Both the position numbers and the translations under genes were made by a program. The notes under the pieces were generated by a model. That model was not told where the DNA came from and ran no database searches. It was given only the letters and a program-made list of their open reading frames with translations. A stretch of DNA of 64,000 nucleotides, taken from contig CAVWBO010000007.1 of assembly GCA_963753185.1 (NCBI GenBank), positions 1,860,001-1,924,000 of the forward strand, read 5' to 3'. The first letter of the stretch is position 1. The number at the start of each line of letters is the position of its first letter. Below are positions 35,049-44,086 of the stretch, piece by piece. The stretch is from SZUA-442 sp963753185. GTDB taxonomy: Bacteria > Actinomycetota > Acidimicrobiia > Spongiisociales > UBA5794.

Positions 35049-37418
35049 ATGAAACATGTCAGAGTCTTGCTGGTGTTCGCCGCATGCGTGGCACTAGCGA
35101 TGGCAGCAAGCCCTGCGTTGGGCGCTCAACCGAAGAACGACGATGTTGGGCTCTTTGATCCCGACCAGGGCCGCTGGCACCTCATCGAGTCGGACGGCAG
35201 CACGAACTCGTTCTACTTCGGCAATCCGTCGGACACCCCCTTCATGGGCGACTGGGACGGTGACGGCATCGACACGCCTGGCCTGTACCGAGTGAGCGAC
35301 GGCTTCGTGTACCTGCGCAATTCGAACACGCAGGGAACAGCTGACGTCACATTCTTCTTTGGCAATCCGGGAGACGTTCCGATCGCAGGTGACTTCGACG
35401 GGGACGGCTTCGATTCCGTGTCCCTCTTCCGGCCGGGAACCCAGACGTTCTACATCATCAACGAACTCGGCGAAGATGGCGGAGGCCTCGGAGCCGCGGA
35501 GACGGACTTCAGCTTCGGAAACCCCGGTGACACACCGATCGCGGGCGACTGGGACGGCGACGGCACGGACACCATCGGTGTGTACCGGCCATCGACGAGC
35601 GAGGTTCTGCAGAGGAACAGCAACACGGCTGGACCCGCCGACACGACCTTCGTGTATGGAGAGCCCGGCGACGCGTTCGTGCCTGGCGACTGGGACGGCA
35701 ACCCGACGACGGACACGCCGGGCGTGTTCCGCTCCCCTGATGCCAAGTTCTACCTGCGCAACGCGAACAGCACAGGAGTCGCCACCGAATCGTTCTTCTT
35801 CGGAGAGGCTGGCTGGATTCCGGTCGCGGGCCGCAGGGCTCCGCTGCCGCCAATCCAGCTCCAGATCCTGGCGATCAACGACTTCCACGGTCACATCGCT
35901 ACAACGAACAGCGCCTTTGGCGGCGTCGGCCGCGCGGACTACCTCGCGGCGAACATCCGCGCGGCCGAGGCAGGCGTGAATAACTCGATCGTGGTCTCCG
36001 CTGGTGACTTGATCGGCGCGTCGCCTCTGGTCTCAGCCCTGTTCCACGACGAACCGACGATCGAGGCGATGAACCTCATCGGTCTGGACATCAACGGTGT
36101 CGGGAACCATGAGTTCGACGAGGGATCCCTCGAGCTGCTCCGCATGCAGAACGGTGGGTCCCATCCGGACGGAGATCTGGACGGCGATGGTTTCGCCGGA
36201 GCCGACTTCGACTTCCTTGCTGCGAATGTCGTGGTGAAGGCGACCGGAGAGACGGTCTTCCCCGCGTACACCGTCAAGGAATACGAGGGAGTCAAGGTCG
36301 CCTTCATCGGGATGACCCTCGAGGGGACGCCGACGATCGTGACGCAGGCAGGTGTCGAGGGCCTCGTCTTCAAGGACGAGGTCGAGACGGTGAACAAGAT
36401 CGTCCCAATGCTCCAGGCACAGGGCATCGAAGCCATCGTCGTGCTGATGCACGAGGGCGGCGTCGCCAGCGAAGGCGGTGGAGACGGTGACGGATGCGGA
36501 ACCCTTTCGGGACCGTTGAACGACATCGTGCTCGGCCTCGATGACGCCGTGGACCTCGTGATCGGCGGCCACAACAACGAGCGGTTCGCCTGCATGGATG
36601 TGGGTGGCAAGGCCGTCACGATGGCCTACTACCAGGGGCGGATGTACACAGACATCGATGTCACCCTCGATCGATACACGGGTGACATGAACGTCCAGTC
36701 CATCGACAATGTACCGAACGCACAGGAGGGCGTCACACCTGCGCCAGATGTGACGAGCCTCATCGATCGATACCTGATGCTGTCAGCACCGTTGTCGAAT
36801 CAGCTCGTCGGCACGATCACGGCCGACTTGCTACGGACGAAGAACGACGCAGGTGAGTCGCCACTCGGTGACCGCATCGCGGATGCACAGCTCGCGGCGA
36901 CGGCGGGTCCTACCACGGGCAACGCCGTGGTGGCATTCATGAACCCGGGCGGCATCAGGGCCGACATCACGTATGCCCAGTCCGGTACCGAGGGCGATGG
37001 CAACGTCACATACGGAGAGGCGTTCACGACCCAGCCGTTCGGCAACAGCCTGGTGACGATGACGCTGACGGGGGCCCAGATCGACACGCTGCTCGAGCAG
37101 CAATGGCTCGGTCAGACATCTCCGAGGATCCTCGAGGTGTCTGAGGGGTTCTCGTACACATGGGATGCCAACGCGGCCGATGGCAGCAAGGTCGATCCGA
37201 CCACGATCGAGATCGACGGGGTGGCCGTTGAACCGGGCACCGAGTACAGGGTCACCGTGAACAGCTTCCTTGCAGATGGAGGCGACAACTTCACGATCCT
37301 GATCCAGGGCACGAACAGGTTGGGCGGCGAGGTCGACCTCGACGCCCTGATCACCTACTTCGGTGACAACCCTGGATTGACCCCTGGACCACAAGACCGG
37401 ATCACTCGTCTGAATTGA
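35049..37418 (+). CDS. Secreted 5'-nucleotidase / UshA-type metallophosphatase with N-terminal repeat domain
   Basis: 789 residues. Residues 1-26 form a signal peptide (HVRVLLVFAACVALAMAA, cleavage near ALGA-Q). Residues 55-261 hold five copies of a repeat with the core GNPGDxPIAGDWDGDG, likely calcium-binding blades. The calcineurin-type phosphatase follows: ILAINDFHGHI, VSAGDLIGASPL, GVGNHEFDEG and DLVIGGHNNERF supply the metal ligands. The C-terminal nucleotide-binding domain has VAFMNPGGIRADI and YGEAFTTQPFGNSL. It releases phosphate from nucleotides or related sugars outside the cell. ATG 35049 follows GAGGAGG; a GTG at 34968 with AAAGGAG could add 27 residues. A strong terminator follows the stop. 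Confidence 0.9.
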   Translation: MKHVRVLLVFAACVALAMAASPALGAQPKNDDVGLFDPDQGRWHLIESDGSTNSFYFGNPSDTPFMGDWDGDGIDTPGLYRVSDGFVYLRNSNTQGTADVTFFFGNPGDVPIAGDFDGDGFDSVSLFRPGTQTFYIINELGEDGGGLGAAETDFSFGNPGDTPIAGDWDGDGTDTIGVYRPSTSEVLQRNSNTAGPADTTFVYGEPGDAFVPGDWDGNPTTDTPGVFRSPDAKFYLRNANSTGVATESFFFGEAGWIPVAGRRAPLPPIQLQILAINDFHGHIATTNSAFGGVGRADYLAANIRAAEAGVNNSIVVSAGDLIGASPLVSALFHDEPTIEAMNLIGLDINGVGNHEFDEGSLELLRMQNGGSHPDGDLDGDGFAGADFDFLAANVVVKATGETVFPAYTVKEYEGVKVAFIGMTLEGTPTIVTQAGVEGLVFKDEVETVNKIVPMLQAQGIEAIVVLMHEGGVASEGGGDGDGCGTLSGPLNDIVLGLDDAVDLVIGGHNNERFACMDVGGKAVTMAYYQGRMYTDIDVTLDRYTGDMNVQSIDNVPNAQEGVTPAPDVTSLIDRYLMLSAPLSNQLVGTITADLLRTKNDAGESPLGDRIADAQLAATAGPTTGNAVVAFMNPGGIRADITYAQSGTEGDGNVTYGEAFTTQPFGNSLVTMTLTGAQIDTLLEQQWLGQTSPRILEVSEGFSYTWDANAADGSKVDPTTIEIDGVAVEPGTEYRVTVNSFLADGGDNFTILIQGTNRLGGEVDLDALITYFGDNPGLTPGPQDRITRLN
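35211..35831 (+). repeat. Five-copy VCBS/FG-GAP-like protein repeat in the nucleotidase
   Basis: Copies start near residues 55, 102, 154, 201 and 249, about 47-52 residues apart; the fifth is cut short. Copy cores are FGNPSDTPFMGDWDGDG, FGNPGDVPIAGDFDGDG, FGNPGDTPIAGDWDGDG, YGEPGDAFVPGDWDGNP and FGEAGWIPVAG. The DxDGDG part is an EF-hand-like calcium loop. The fourth and fifth copies have drifted most. Such blades usually serve cell-surface or matrix attachment. Confidence 0.85.
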
Positions 37419-37432
37419 GCGAACCCGCTGAA

Positions 37433-37475
37433 CGTAAAGGGGTGTCGGGCCGATTGGCCCGACACCCTCTTTACG
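37433..37475 (+). terminator. Strong intrinsic terminator after the nucleotidase gene
   Basis: Near-perfect inverted repeat: left arm 37433-37451, loop GATT, right arm to 37475, with one bulged base. The stem core is GGGTGTCGGGCC / GGCCCGACACCC. The right arm ends in CTCTTTACG, giving a short T-run; the mirrored left arm (CGTAAAG) means the minus-strand copy also ends in a short T-run (CTTTACG), so it may stop transcripts from both sides. Confidence 0.85.
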
Positions 37476-37676
37476 TGCAGGAGGTGTCGTTTAAGAACGA
37501 CGATTCAGGAACCGCTCGTGTCGATCCCCTCGTTGAAGGCCTCGATCATCCTGTCGCTCGATCATCCTCGTCGCTCGATCATCTCAACGATGGTGTCAGC
37601 CATGGCGTGGACTCCCGTCCAACAGTCCGTGTCGTACCACGGGTTGGATGTCCCTTCTTGGTCGCGAAGGGCAGCT

Positions 37677-39911
37677 TCAGATGCGGTCGAGCGGCTTTCT
37701 CTTCCCGGAGCGCTTCTCTCGCCTGGCAAGCCGAAGCCCCAGGTAGATGACCATCACGGAGGCGGCCACACTCGACCCTGCGAACACGATGAGGGCGAAG
37801 TCCTGCAACCGGGCGAGTGGGCTGTCGGTCGCTGACCCGACACTCGCAGCGATCGCCGAGCCGATGACGAGGCCGACGAGGATGATGCCGACGGTGACCA
37901 ACGTGGCGATGCCTCGCAGCCGTTCGACCTGGACGTTCAAGCCGCTGGTGTCGAGCTCGACCTTGAGGCCTCCTCGTTTGAGGTTCGCCATCCATTTGAG
38001 GATGCCCTCCTGGAGTGACGGCATCTGCTGGGCCGCCTCCCTGAGCACGTAGCTCCCCTGCTTCATCGCGACCGACTTCACCGCATCTGGCGTGACGACG
38101 TCGGGGAGAAGCTCCTTCACCGCGTCGACCGATTTTTCCATGAACTCGGTACCCGTCCACTCGGGAACGAGTGCGTTCGTGATGGCCTCGGCCTGCATCA
38201 TGGCCTTGATCGCGAGTGTCAGCTGGGGGTCGAGGCGGTACCCGGATTCCCTGAGGAGCTCCATCGAGGCCGGCAGCACCTTGGACGCGACCTCCACCCT
38301 TCCCCCGGGTGGAGGGTCGAGATAGGGGGTCAGTTTCCGTTCGAAGTCCTTGTAGAACTGGGCGTCGTCGGCCTCACGGAATGGCGTAGAGAGGGAGCGG
38401 AGGGTCTGGGCCATCCCTGTGACGTCCTTGTTGCGGATGACGAGGAGCAAGCTCCCGAGCTTGATCCGCTGCTGGAAGGTCAGCTCGCCCACCATCCCGG
38501 TGTCCAACAGCGTGAGCCTGCCCGATTCGAGCTCAACGAACACGTTGCCCGGGTGGGGATCACCGTGGAAGAAGCCGTCGATCATCATCATCTTGACGGC
38601 TCCCTGGATCATTCGGACGGCGAGTTGCTGGCGATCGAGTCCCGCAGCGTCGATCTCGGCAGTTCTCGTCGGTTTCACACCGTCGATGAACTCGAGGGTG
38701 ATGACCCTCGATGAGGAGAGCTCATACACGATGTCGGGAACGTGGAGCCCCTCGATCGGCTCGAGTACGCGCGCGAGCCTCCGGGCGTTGTACGCCTCGA
38801 TGGTGTAGTCCAACTCCCTGAGGAGCGTGGAACCGAACTCGAGGAGCACGCCCGAGAGGTCGACATCCGCGGCCCAGCGGGCTCGTGGTTCCAGGGCTCG
38901 CGACATCCGAACGAGGATCCGGACATCGGACCGAAGCTGTTGGTGGATGTTCGGCCGTTGGACCTTCACCACGACCTGACGACCATCGACCAGCGTCGCT
39001 CGATGCACCTGAGCGAGGGAGGCTGCTGCCAAAGGAGTCTCGTCGAATGACGCGTACAGCTGCTCGGGTGGCGCCCCGAAGTCCGAGACGATCCGCTCTC
39101 GCACATCTTCGTAGGGGAAGGGTGCGACGTCGCTCTGGAGCTTCTCGAGCTCAGCGTCCCAGTCGGCGGGAAGCGCTCTTCCCTGGCTGGAGATGATTTG
39201 ACCGATCTTCACGTATGTCGGGCCCAGCTGCTGGAGCATCAGGCGGAACCGGACGGGCCCCGGAATGTGACCCGGCGGCGTCGCCGGTCTCCACAGCCAT
39301 CGCTGCAGGCGCCACCGCGTTCGGGCGACGATCCCCTCGCGGTCGAATGCGGCGTCCACGCCTGCGATCCACAGCATCTCGTAGACCCTGTGCAGCCGGA
39401 TCCTTTCGTTGAGCCCTGAACCGAAGCCGCGCACCCTCGAGGACGTCGAGGGCGGCGGAGGCTCGGGGGGAACGGGTGGTGTGAGGCCGAGCAGGCCCTC
39501 AGCGGCGAGCCTGAGGATTCCGAGGAGAAGGCCACCGATGATGATCGTGACGAGCCCACTCCCGAAGAGGGGATCGTCGACGAGATCAACGAGGGGTCCT
39601 GACAACACAAGGAGGAGTGTGAACAACAGGACGTCCACGGCCACGAGGGCAAGGCCGTATGACTGGACGACGAACGGCATGAGCAGCACGCTCAGCACAG
39701 GACGCACATAGGCATCGAGGAGCGCATAGATGAGTGCGACGATCAGTACGGCCCGTAGTGGCCTCTGGAGGTCTGCGCTGACGGATGGCAGTACTGCGAC
39801 GATGATCGCCACGAGAATGCCACCGAGCGCGAACCGCGTGAGAGTCACCCGCGGGTTCGCCCAGACGAGGCTCCGTCGATGTGGTCCGTTGTGTTCACCT
39901 GGCGATGTCAT
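37677..39911 (-). CDS. ABC1/UbiB-type atypical kinase with N-terminal membrane domain
   Basis: 744 residues. Residues 1-145 hold about four helices resembling the small phage-holin-like (superfamily IV) membrane domain. The ABC1 kinase core follows: GPTYVKIGQIISSQGRALP (KxGQ, 232-250), the Ala-rich loop PLAAASLAQVHRA, Lys316 in VVVKVQRP, the catalytic loop FFHGDPHPGNVFVE and a metal site LLDTGMVG (DTG in place of DFG). Two more helices close the protein. UbiB relatives support quinone or lipid handling; the role here is unknown. ATG at 39911 follows GAGGGGG. It lies 49 bases downstream of the Ppx gene. Confidence 0.85.
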   Translation of the reverse strand: MTSPGEHNGPHRRSLVWANPRVTLTRFALGGILVAIIVAVLPSVSADLQRPLRAVLIVALIYALLDAYVRPVLSVLLMPFVVQSYGLALVAVDVLLFTLLLVLSGPLVDLVDDPLFGSGLVTIIIGGLLLGILRLAAEGLLGLTPPVPPEPPPPSTSSRVRGFGSGLNERIRLHRVYEMLWIAGVDAAFDREGIVARTRWRLQRWLWRPATPPGHIPGPVRFRLMLQQLGPTYVKIGQIISSQGRALPADWDAELEKLQSDVAPFPYEDVRERIVSDFGAPPEQLYASFDETPLAAASLAQVHRATLVDGRQVVVKVQRPNIHQQLRSDVRILVRMSRALEPRARWAADVDLSGVLLEFGSTLLRELDYTIEAYNARRLARVLEPIEGLHVPDIVYELSSSRVITLEFIDGVKPTRTAEIDAAGLDRQQLAVRMIQGAVKMMMIDGFFHGDPHPGNVFVELESGRLTLLDTGMVGELTFQQRIKLGSLLLVIRNKDVTGMAQTLRSLSTPFREADDAQFYKDFERKLTPYLDPPPGGRVEVASKVLPASMELLRESGYRLDPQLTLAIKAMMQAEAITNALVPEWTGTEFMEKSVDAVKELLPDVVTPDAVKSVAMKQGSYVLREAAQQMPSLQEGILKWMANLKRGGLKVELDTSGLNVQVERLRGIATLVTVGIILVGLVIGSAIAASVGSATDSPLARLQDFALIVFAGSSVAASVMVIYLGLRLARREKRSGKRKPLDRI

Positions 39912-39960
39912 ATGCGCCCCCTCGAGGTTGGATCATTCCACAAACGCGTCCGGCACGACC

Positions 39961-41467
39961 TCAGGAGCCGAATCGCTCCACCAGGACGCCGTGACGCAGG
40001 CCTCGGTCGCACACCGTCGCCGACGCCATGCCGAGCTTGTCCATGACGGTCCTCACGATGCACGCACCGGCGAGGATGACCTCGGCGCGGTTCGGCTGGA
40101 GTCCGGCGATCGACCGTCGATGATCGGCGTCCATGGATCGGTACAGCTGGATCTGGCGGTCGATCTCGGAGCGGTCGAGCACCGTTCCGTGCACCACCTC
40201 GGGATCGTACGTCGCGAGACCGTGCTTGACGGCCGTCATGTTCGTGACGGCGCCACCCATCGCGACGAGGGAGTCGGGTGGTATACGACCGTCGAGCACG
40301 GCGAGGTCGTCTGAGATGGCCATGAGCGCTGCACCGAGGGTCTCCTTGTCCACCTCACCACCCAATCCGAACTGCTCGGTGTAGCGGACGGCGCCGACGT
40401 CGACGCTGAAGCGCTCGTCGACCTCGGCTCCGGTGCCGAACGTGAACTGGCTACTTCCCCCGCCCGTGTCGAACACGACGATCGGCACGTCTTCGAGACC
40501 CAGTCCGCCCAGGACGGCCAGGTAGGCGAGCCTGCTCTCGTCGGTTCCCGAGATGACCTCCACGGCCACTCCCGATCGACTCCGAATCTCCTCGATGACC
40601 TCGTCGCTGTTGGACGCGATCCGCATGCCGGCGGTCCCGACCGCGGCTATTGCCGCGCACGCCGTAGCTACGAGCCTCGCCGGCCATTGCCGCGATGGCG
40701 ACAGCCGTGCGCTCGAGGGCGTCGGGAGATATCTCGCCGGTGGCGTCCAGACCCTCACCGAGACGGGTCACGTCGGCCCGATCGACGATCGTCATCCACC
40801 CGCCGGTCGCGGATCGCTCCGCGAGGTGGAACTTCACGGAGTTCGTGCCCACGTCGATCACGCCGTACCGCGCCGGTGCTCCCTCGACGATCCCGTGGAG
40901 ACCCTTCGTGTAGTTGGCGTTTACGTATCCATCGAGGCCCATCGACCGGACGCCCTCGATGATCGCCGCAGCGTCCTCCGACTCGATCGCGATGGTTCGA
41001 CACGGTCGACCGTCGGCGGTCAGGTCCGTCACCTCCGACGTGCACCCGTTGACGACGTACCGGACGCGGTGCTTGTGGACGATCACCGGCCGAACCCCGG
41101 CTGGCTCCATGAGCTCGGAGATGACCGCATCGAGCTCATACGAGTCGCTGTGGAGCGCTGGTGTTTCGATGTCGAGAGCCTCGAAGACCCTCGCGACGTC
41201 CGCTCGCGAGAGCGGGAACGCAGCCTTCATCACGGGCATCCAGCGTTCCAGCCCCATCGGATCCACCTCCTCGAGGACCTTGATGTCCATCAGGCCGTCG
41301 CGGACCTTCACGTTGGCACCTTCAGCATGGGACAGGAGGTACAGCTCTTCGCTGTCCTGAACTCCCGTCGACTCGAGCTCGGCGAATCGGGGCTCTGCTC
41401 CGGGGAATCGGTCGTCGAACGACCTCCACTCCCATCTCGGAATGATGATCGGCGCGTTCGGTTCCAT
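39961..41467 (-). CDS. CYTH-like / Ppx-GppA fusion phosphatase, frameshifted
   Basis: Two frames together encode about 501 residues. The N-terminal part (about 205 residues) looks CYTH-like: ANVKVRDGLMDIKVLE, HKHRVRYVVNGCTSEVTDL, NANYTKGL. The Ppx/GppA part starts at YGVIDVGTNSVKFHLAE and after the break has VGTAGMRIASN, VIVFDTGGGSSQFTFG and AMGGAVTNMTAV, the ASKHA-fold phosphate sites. The shift lies near 40653-40656; removing one base there rejoins EARSYGVR to AIAAVGTAGMR. A sequence error is likely. Such proteins hydrolyse polyphosphate or pppGpp. Its ATG has no ribosome site and lies 4 bases behind a micro-ORF stop. Confidence 0.85.
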
Positions 41468-41471
41468 GGTT

Positions 41472-41531
41472 TCAGCTCACCAGGACCACAAGGAGCGCGA
41501 CGGACGCGATCGTCTTCGAGCGGACCTTCAT
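41472..41531 (-). CDS. 19-residue hydrophobic micro-ORF upstream of the Ppx fusion
   Basis: ATG at 41531 follows a near-perfect GAGGAGG that overlaps the stop of the CYTH gene. The peptide is MKVRSKTIASVALLVVLVS: a basic start and a hydrophobic run, like a signal-peptide core or one short membrane helix. Its stop lies 4 bases before the ATG of the CYTH-Ppx gene, which has no ribosome site of its own. It could be a translational coupler, a tiny membrane peptide or a relic. Found by reading the strand; no homology evidence. Confidence 0.45.
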   Translation of the reverse strand: MKVRSKTIASVALLVVLVS

Positions 41532-41543
41532 GGCGTGTCCTCC

Positions 41544-42338
41544 TCAGTCGGATCCATGGAGCTGCTCACCACCTGTCATGTCGGCGATCGTTCCGAGGGT
41601 GGCGAAGTACTCGAGTGCGGCCTTCGTCTTTGTCTGTTGCTCGCCGCTCAGGTCGACACCGCGCTCCGCGAAGTAGGCACGTGTTTCTGCGGCGACCTGG
41701 AAGGCTTCGGTGGGAAGGCACTTCGTCGAGAGCTCGACGATGCGCGACCCGTCCGGGTACATCCACAGCTCGCCCACCATCTTGCGCTCGAAGCCCTCTG
41801 GAGCGAACTTCAGCTTGAGGACGAGGATGGGGCCGAGCACTTTGAGGTCGGCAAACCCCAGGCCTTCCGGTGCGTTGGCACGGAAGAAGGCGCGCTGCTC
41901 CTTGGTGAACAGGGACTTGGTCTCCTTCTCGCCGAGGATGACCTGCCTCACATCCGCACTCGTGGCCTCGCCCTTCATGGACGCCGAGCAGACATAACCG
42001 CCTGGCATGGCATCGACCTCCACGCCCAGGTTCTTCGATGCACGGAACTCCGAGGGGAGGTCTTCCGGCACGACCGGGCGCAGCTTCACCACGGTGTCAG
42101 CACGACCTCCCTGGACCCGTCGTGCCCTGGCGACCACACCGGCGCGATTCAGGGCGAGATCGGTCGTGTCGAAGAACACCACTTGCCGTATCTCGGCGTC
42201 GAGCGGGTCGATTCCGAGTGCCTGCACTGTCGACCGGATATCCGAGTCAGGCAAGGTCAGCTTCAGCTCGGCGGTATCAGAGCCCCGGAGGAGCCCAAGG
42301 ACCTCCTTCAGTTCCTCGTCCGTGAGCCGTACCGTCAT
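41544..42338 (-). CDS. CYTH-domain protein (triphosphate tunnel metalloenzyme-like)
   Basis: 264 residues. The tunnel-fold strands are seen as TAELKLTLPDSD (ExK-type start), QVVFFDTTDLALNRAGVVAR and RADTVVKLRPV, then VEVDAMPGGYVCSASMKGE and LVLKLKFAPEGFERKMVGEL. These alternating charged strands bind triphosphate or polyphosphate and metal in the CYTH family. The first acidic motif reads ELKL rather than ExExK, so activity is not assured. Being next to a second, Ppx-fused CYTH-like domain points to polyphosphate metabolism. It shares TGATG with the upstream membrane-protein gene. Confidence 0.78.
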   Translation of the reverse strand: MTVRLTDEELKEVLGLLRGSDTAELKLTLPDSDIRSTVQALGIDPLDAEIRQVVFFDTTDLALNRAGVVARARRVQGGRADTVVKLRPVVPEDLPSEFRASKNLGVEVDAMPGGYVCSASMKGEATSADVRQVILGEKETKSLFTKEQRAFFRANAPEGLGFADLKVLGPILVLKLKFAPEGFERKMVGELWMYPDGSRIVELSTKCLPTEAFQVAAETRAYFAERGVDLSGEQQTKTKAALEYFATLGTIADMTGGEQLHGSD

Positions 42339-43813
42339 CAGTTATCCATCCCTCTTGACGCTGTCCCCTCTGACACGGTGACCGATTCGTCCTCCTCGCT
42401 CGCACCTGCTCGCGGCGAGGCGCGGCGCGCAGCCCCGGCGATGAGCCACAGGTACAAGCCGAGGCTCGCCGCGATCACGACGCTGGATATCAGGCTGATG
42501 CCGACAAGCCACAGGATGATCAGGGCGACGGCGATGCCGACGATCCGGAGGGGGTCGTGCCGATCCGCGATCCAGCTCCCGAGCCTGCTGTCTTCGGCGT
42601 CGCCAGACGACGCGGCGGAGACCTCTTCCACGAGACGGCCGATCCATTCCGGGCGCCCGGCGAGGTATGCGGCAATTGCGACCCCGATGGCTCCCAGCAC
42701 CACGATGAGGGTCCACGATTGGAGGCTCGATACGACCTCACCAAGGAGTGCGCGAGCAGTCGCGACGCCATCGGGGTTGACGATCTCCTCCACGATCGCA
42801 TCCTGAATCCTGCGAATCGCAACCGTTGCAACGATCAGGCCCCCTGCGATGCCGAGGCCGAGGTGGATGATCGTCCTCCTGCGGCTCGGCGACAGCGCGA
42901 GCGTCCCCGCGATGAGGGCGATTGTGACGACCGCGAGCAGCCACACGATGCGGTCGAGGCGTTGCACCCCGTCCTGAACTTCGTCGAGCCGCTCCTCACT
43001 CAGCAGCGTCACCTGACCGAAGTCCTCGGGGAGCTGAGCGTTCACAGCAGCTGCGATTTGCTCGCGTGCCTCATCGAGGAGAGGCGACACGACGTCGGGG
43101 AGGGTGACGTCTGGGAGGAAGTCTCGGATCTCGGCGACAACCCTCCGCAGCGCGTCGACGATGGTCGGCACGAGGTCGAGCCTGACCTGTCCGTCCTCGG
43201 TGTAGACATTGGGCAGCGCTGCCGTGTCCCCGCGTATGAGGGCCACCGTCGCTGCGTGTGCTCGCTCAACGAGTCCCGTCAGTCTCTCCTCGAACTCGGG
43301 TGAGGTGATGAACGAGTCGACCACGTCCGTGATACGCGTCTCGATTGCCTCGGCGATCGGTGCAGCGAGGGCTGCGAGGGACGGCCGATCGAAGCGATCG
43401 AGGATCGCCCTACCACGCTCACCGACCTCGAGGGCATCGAGGAGGGTCTCCGAGAGATACTCGTCGACGCTCACCAGCCTCGCCGCGATCCTTTCCTCGA
43501 TGTCGAGCGTTTCGAGCATCTGTTCCGACACATAGTCACTCAACAGCGCGTACAGGGCAGGGTCGTCGAGGGCGGGCTCGACGGTTTCCATGAACTGATC
43601 GGTATCGAATGCCGTCTCGTGGATCCACACCGCCACGGTGGTCGTGACGACAGATATCGCGGTGAGGACGACCAGGGCGATCGTCAGGCGGGAACGCCAT
43701 CGAGCGCGCGACCTGAGTCGCGCCCGGAGTGCCTCGTTCTCGGCGAGCAGCTCTCCGACATCGGTGACATCGTCCGAGCCTTGCAGGTCCTCTGTACCGT
43801 TCCCTGTTGCCAC
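42338..43813 (-). CDS. Multi-helix membrane protein with a large outer domain
   Basis: About 491 residues. A helix (SRLTIALVVLTAISVVTTTV) is followed by about 250 mostly charged residues, then helices around IVWLLAVVTIALIAGTLAL, IHLGLGIAGGLIVATVAI, TLIVVLGAIGVAIAAYLAG and a C-terminal pair (IVGIAVALIILWLVGISL onward). The outer region contains amphipathic helices with repeated acidic stretches. No family recognised. GTG at 43813 after GAGGAG is the best start; the frame to 43948 adds an unlikely Cys/His-rich lead. Coupled to the CYTH gene by a one-base overlap. Confidence 0.65.
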   Translation of the reverse strand: MATGNGTEDLQGSDDVTDVGELLAENEALRARLRSRARWRSRLTIALVVLTAISVVTTTVAVWIHETAFDTDQFMETVEPALDDPALYALLSDYVSEQMLETLDIEERIAARLVSVDEYLSETLLDALEVGERGRAILDRFDRPSLAALAAPIAEAIETRITDVVDSFITSPEFEERLTGLVERAHAATVALIRGDTAALPNVYTEDGQVRLDLVPTIVDALRRVVAEIRDFLPDVTLPDVVSPLLDEAREQIAAAVNAQLPEDFGQVTLLSEERLDEVQDGVQRLDRIVWLLAVVTIALIAGTLALSPSRRRTIIHLGLGIAGGLIVATVAIRRIQDAIVEEIVNPDGVATARALLGEVVSSLQSWTLIVVLGAIGVAIAAYLAGRPEWIGRLVEEVSAASSGDAEDSRLGSWIADRHDPLRIVGIAVALIILWLVGISLISSVVIAASLGLYLWLIAGAARRASPRAGASEEDESVTVSEGTASRGMDN

Positions 43814-44086
43814 GCGTTTCGACTCCTCGGCTGATGGCTGCCACGCCGCCTCTTCACCCACGATCGGGCATGGTCTGTCCCCGGTCATCACCCCGTGGGG
43901 ATGACCGCACATGATCGTCGTGCGATCCCCGGTGACCTCGTCGGTCAACCTCGCGAGACTACTCCGACCGTGGAGGCGACTCGTGCGACCGGTGGGTGCG
44001 GTGTTGGCCCTGGCGGTGGGCGTCGACTCCCGTGCCGTGTGCGTCCCGCCCTACCATGTGCACCATCATGTGTCAGGAGGTCGAGG

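Noticed and set aside
37415..37835. Short plus-strand frames after the nucleotidase
   Set aside because: They cover the terminator and the 3' end of the ABC1 gene and have no ribosome sites.
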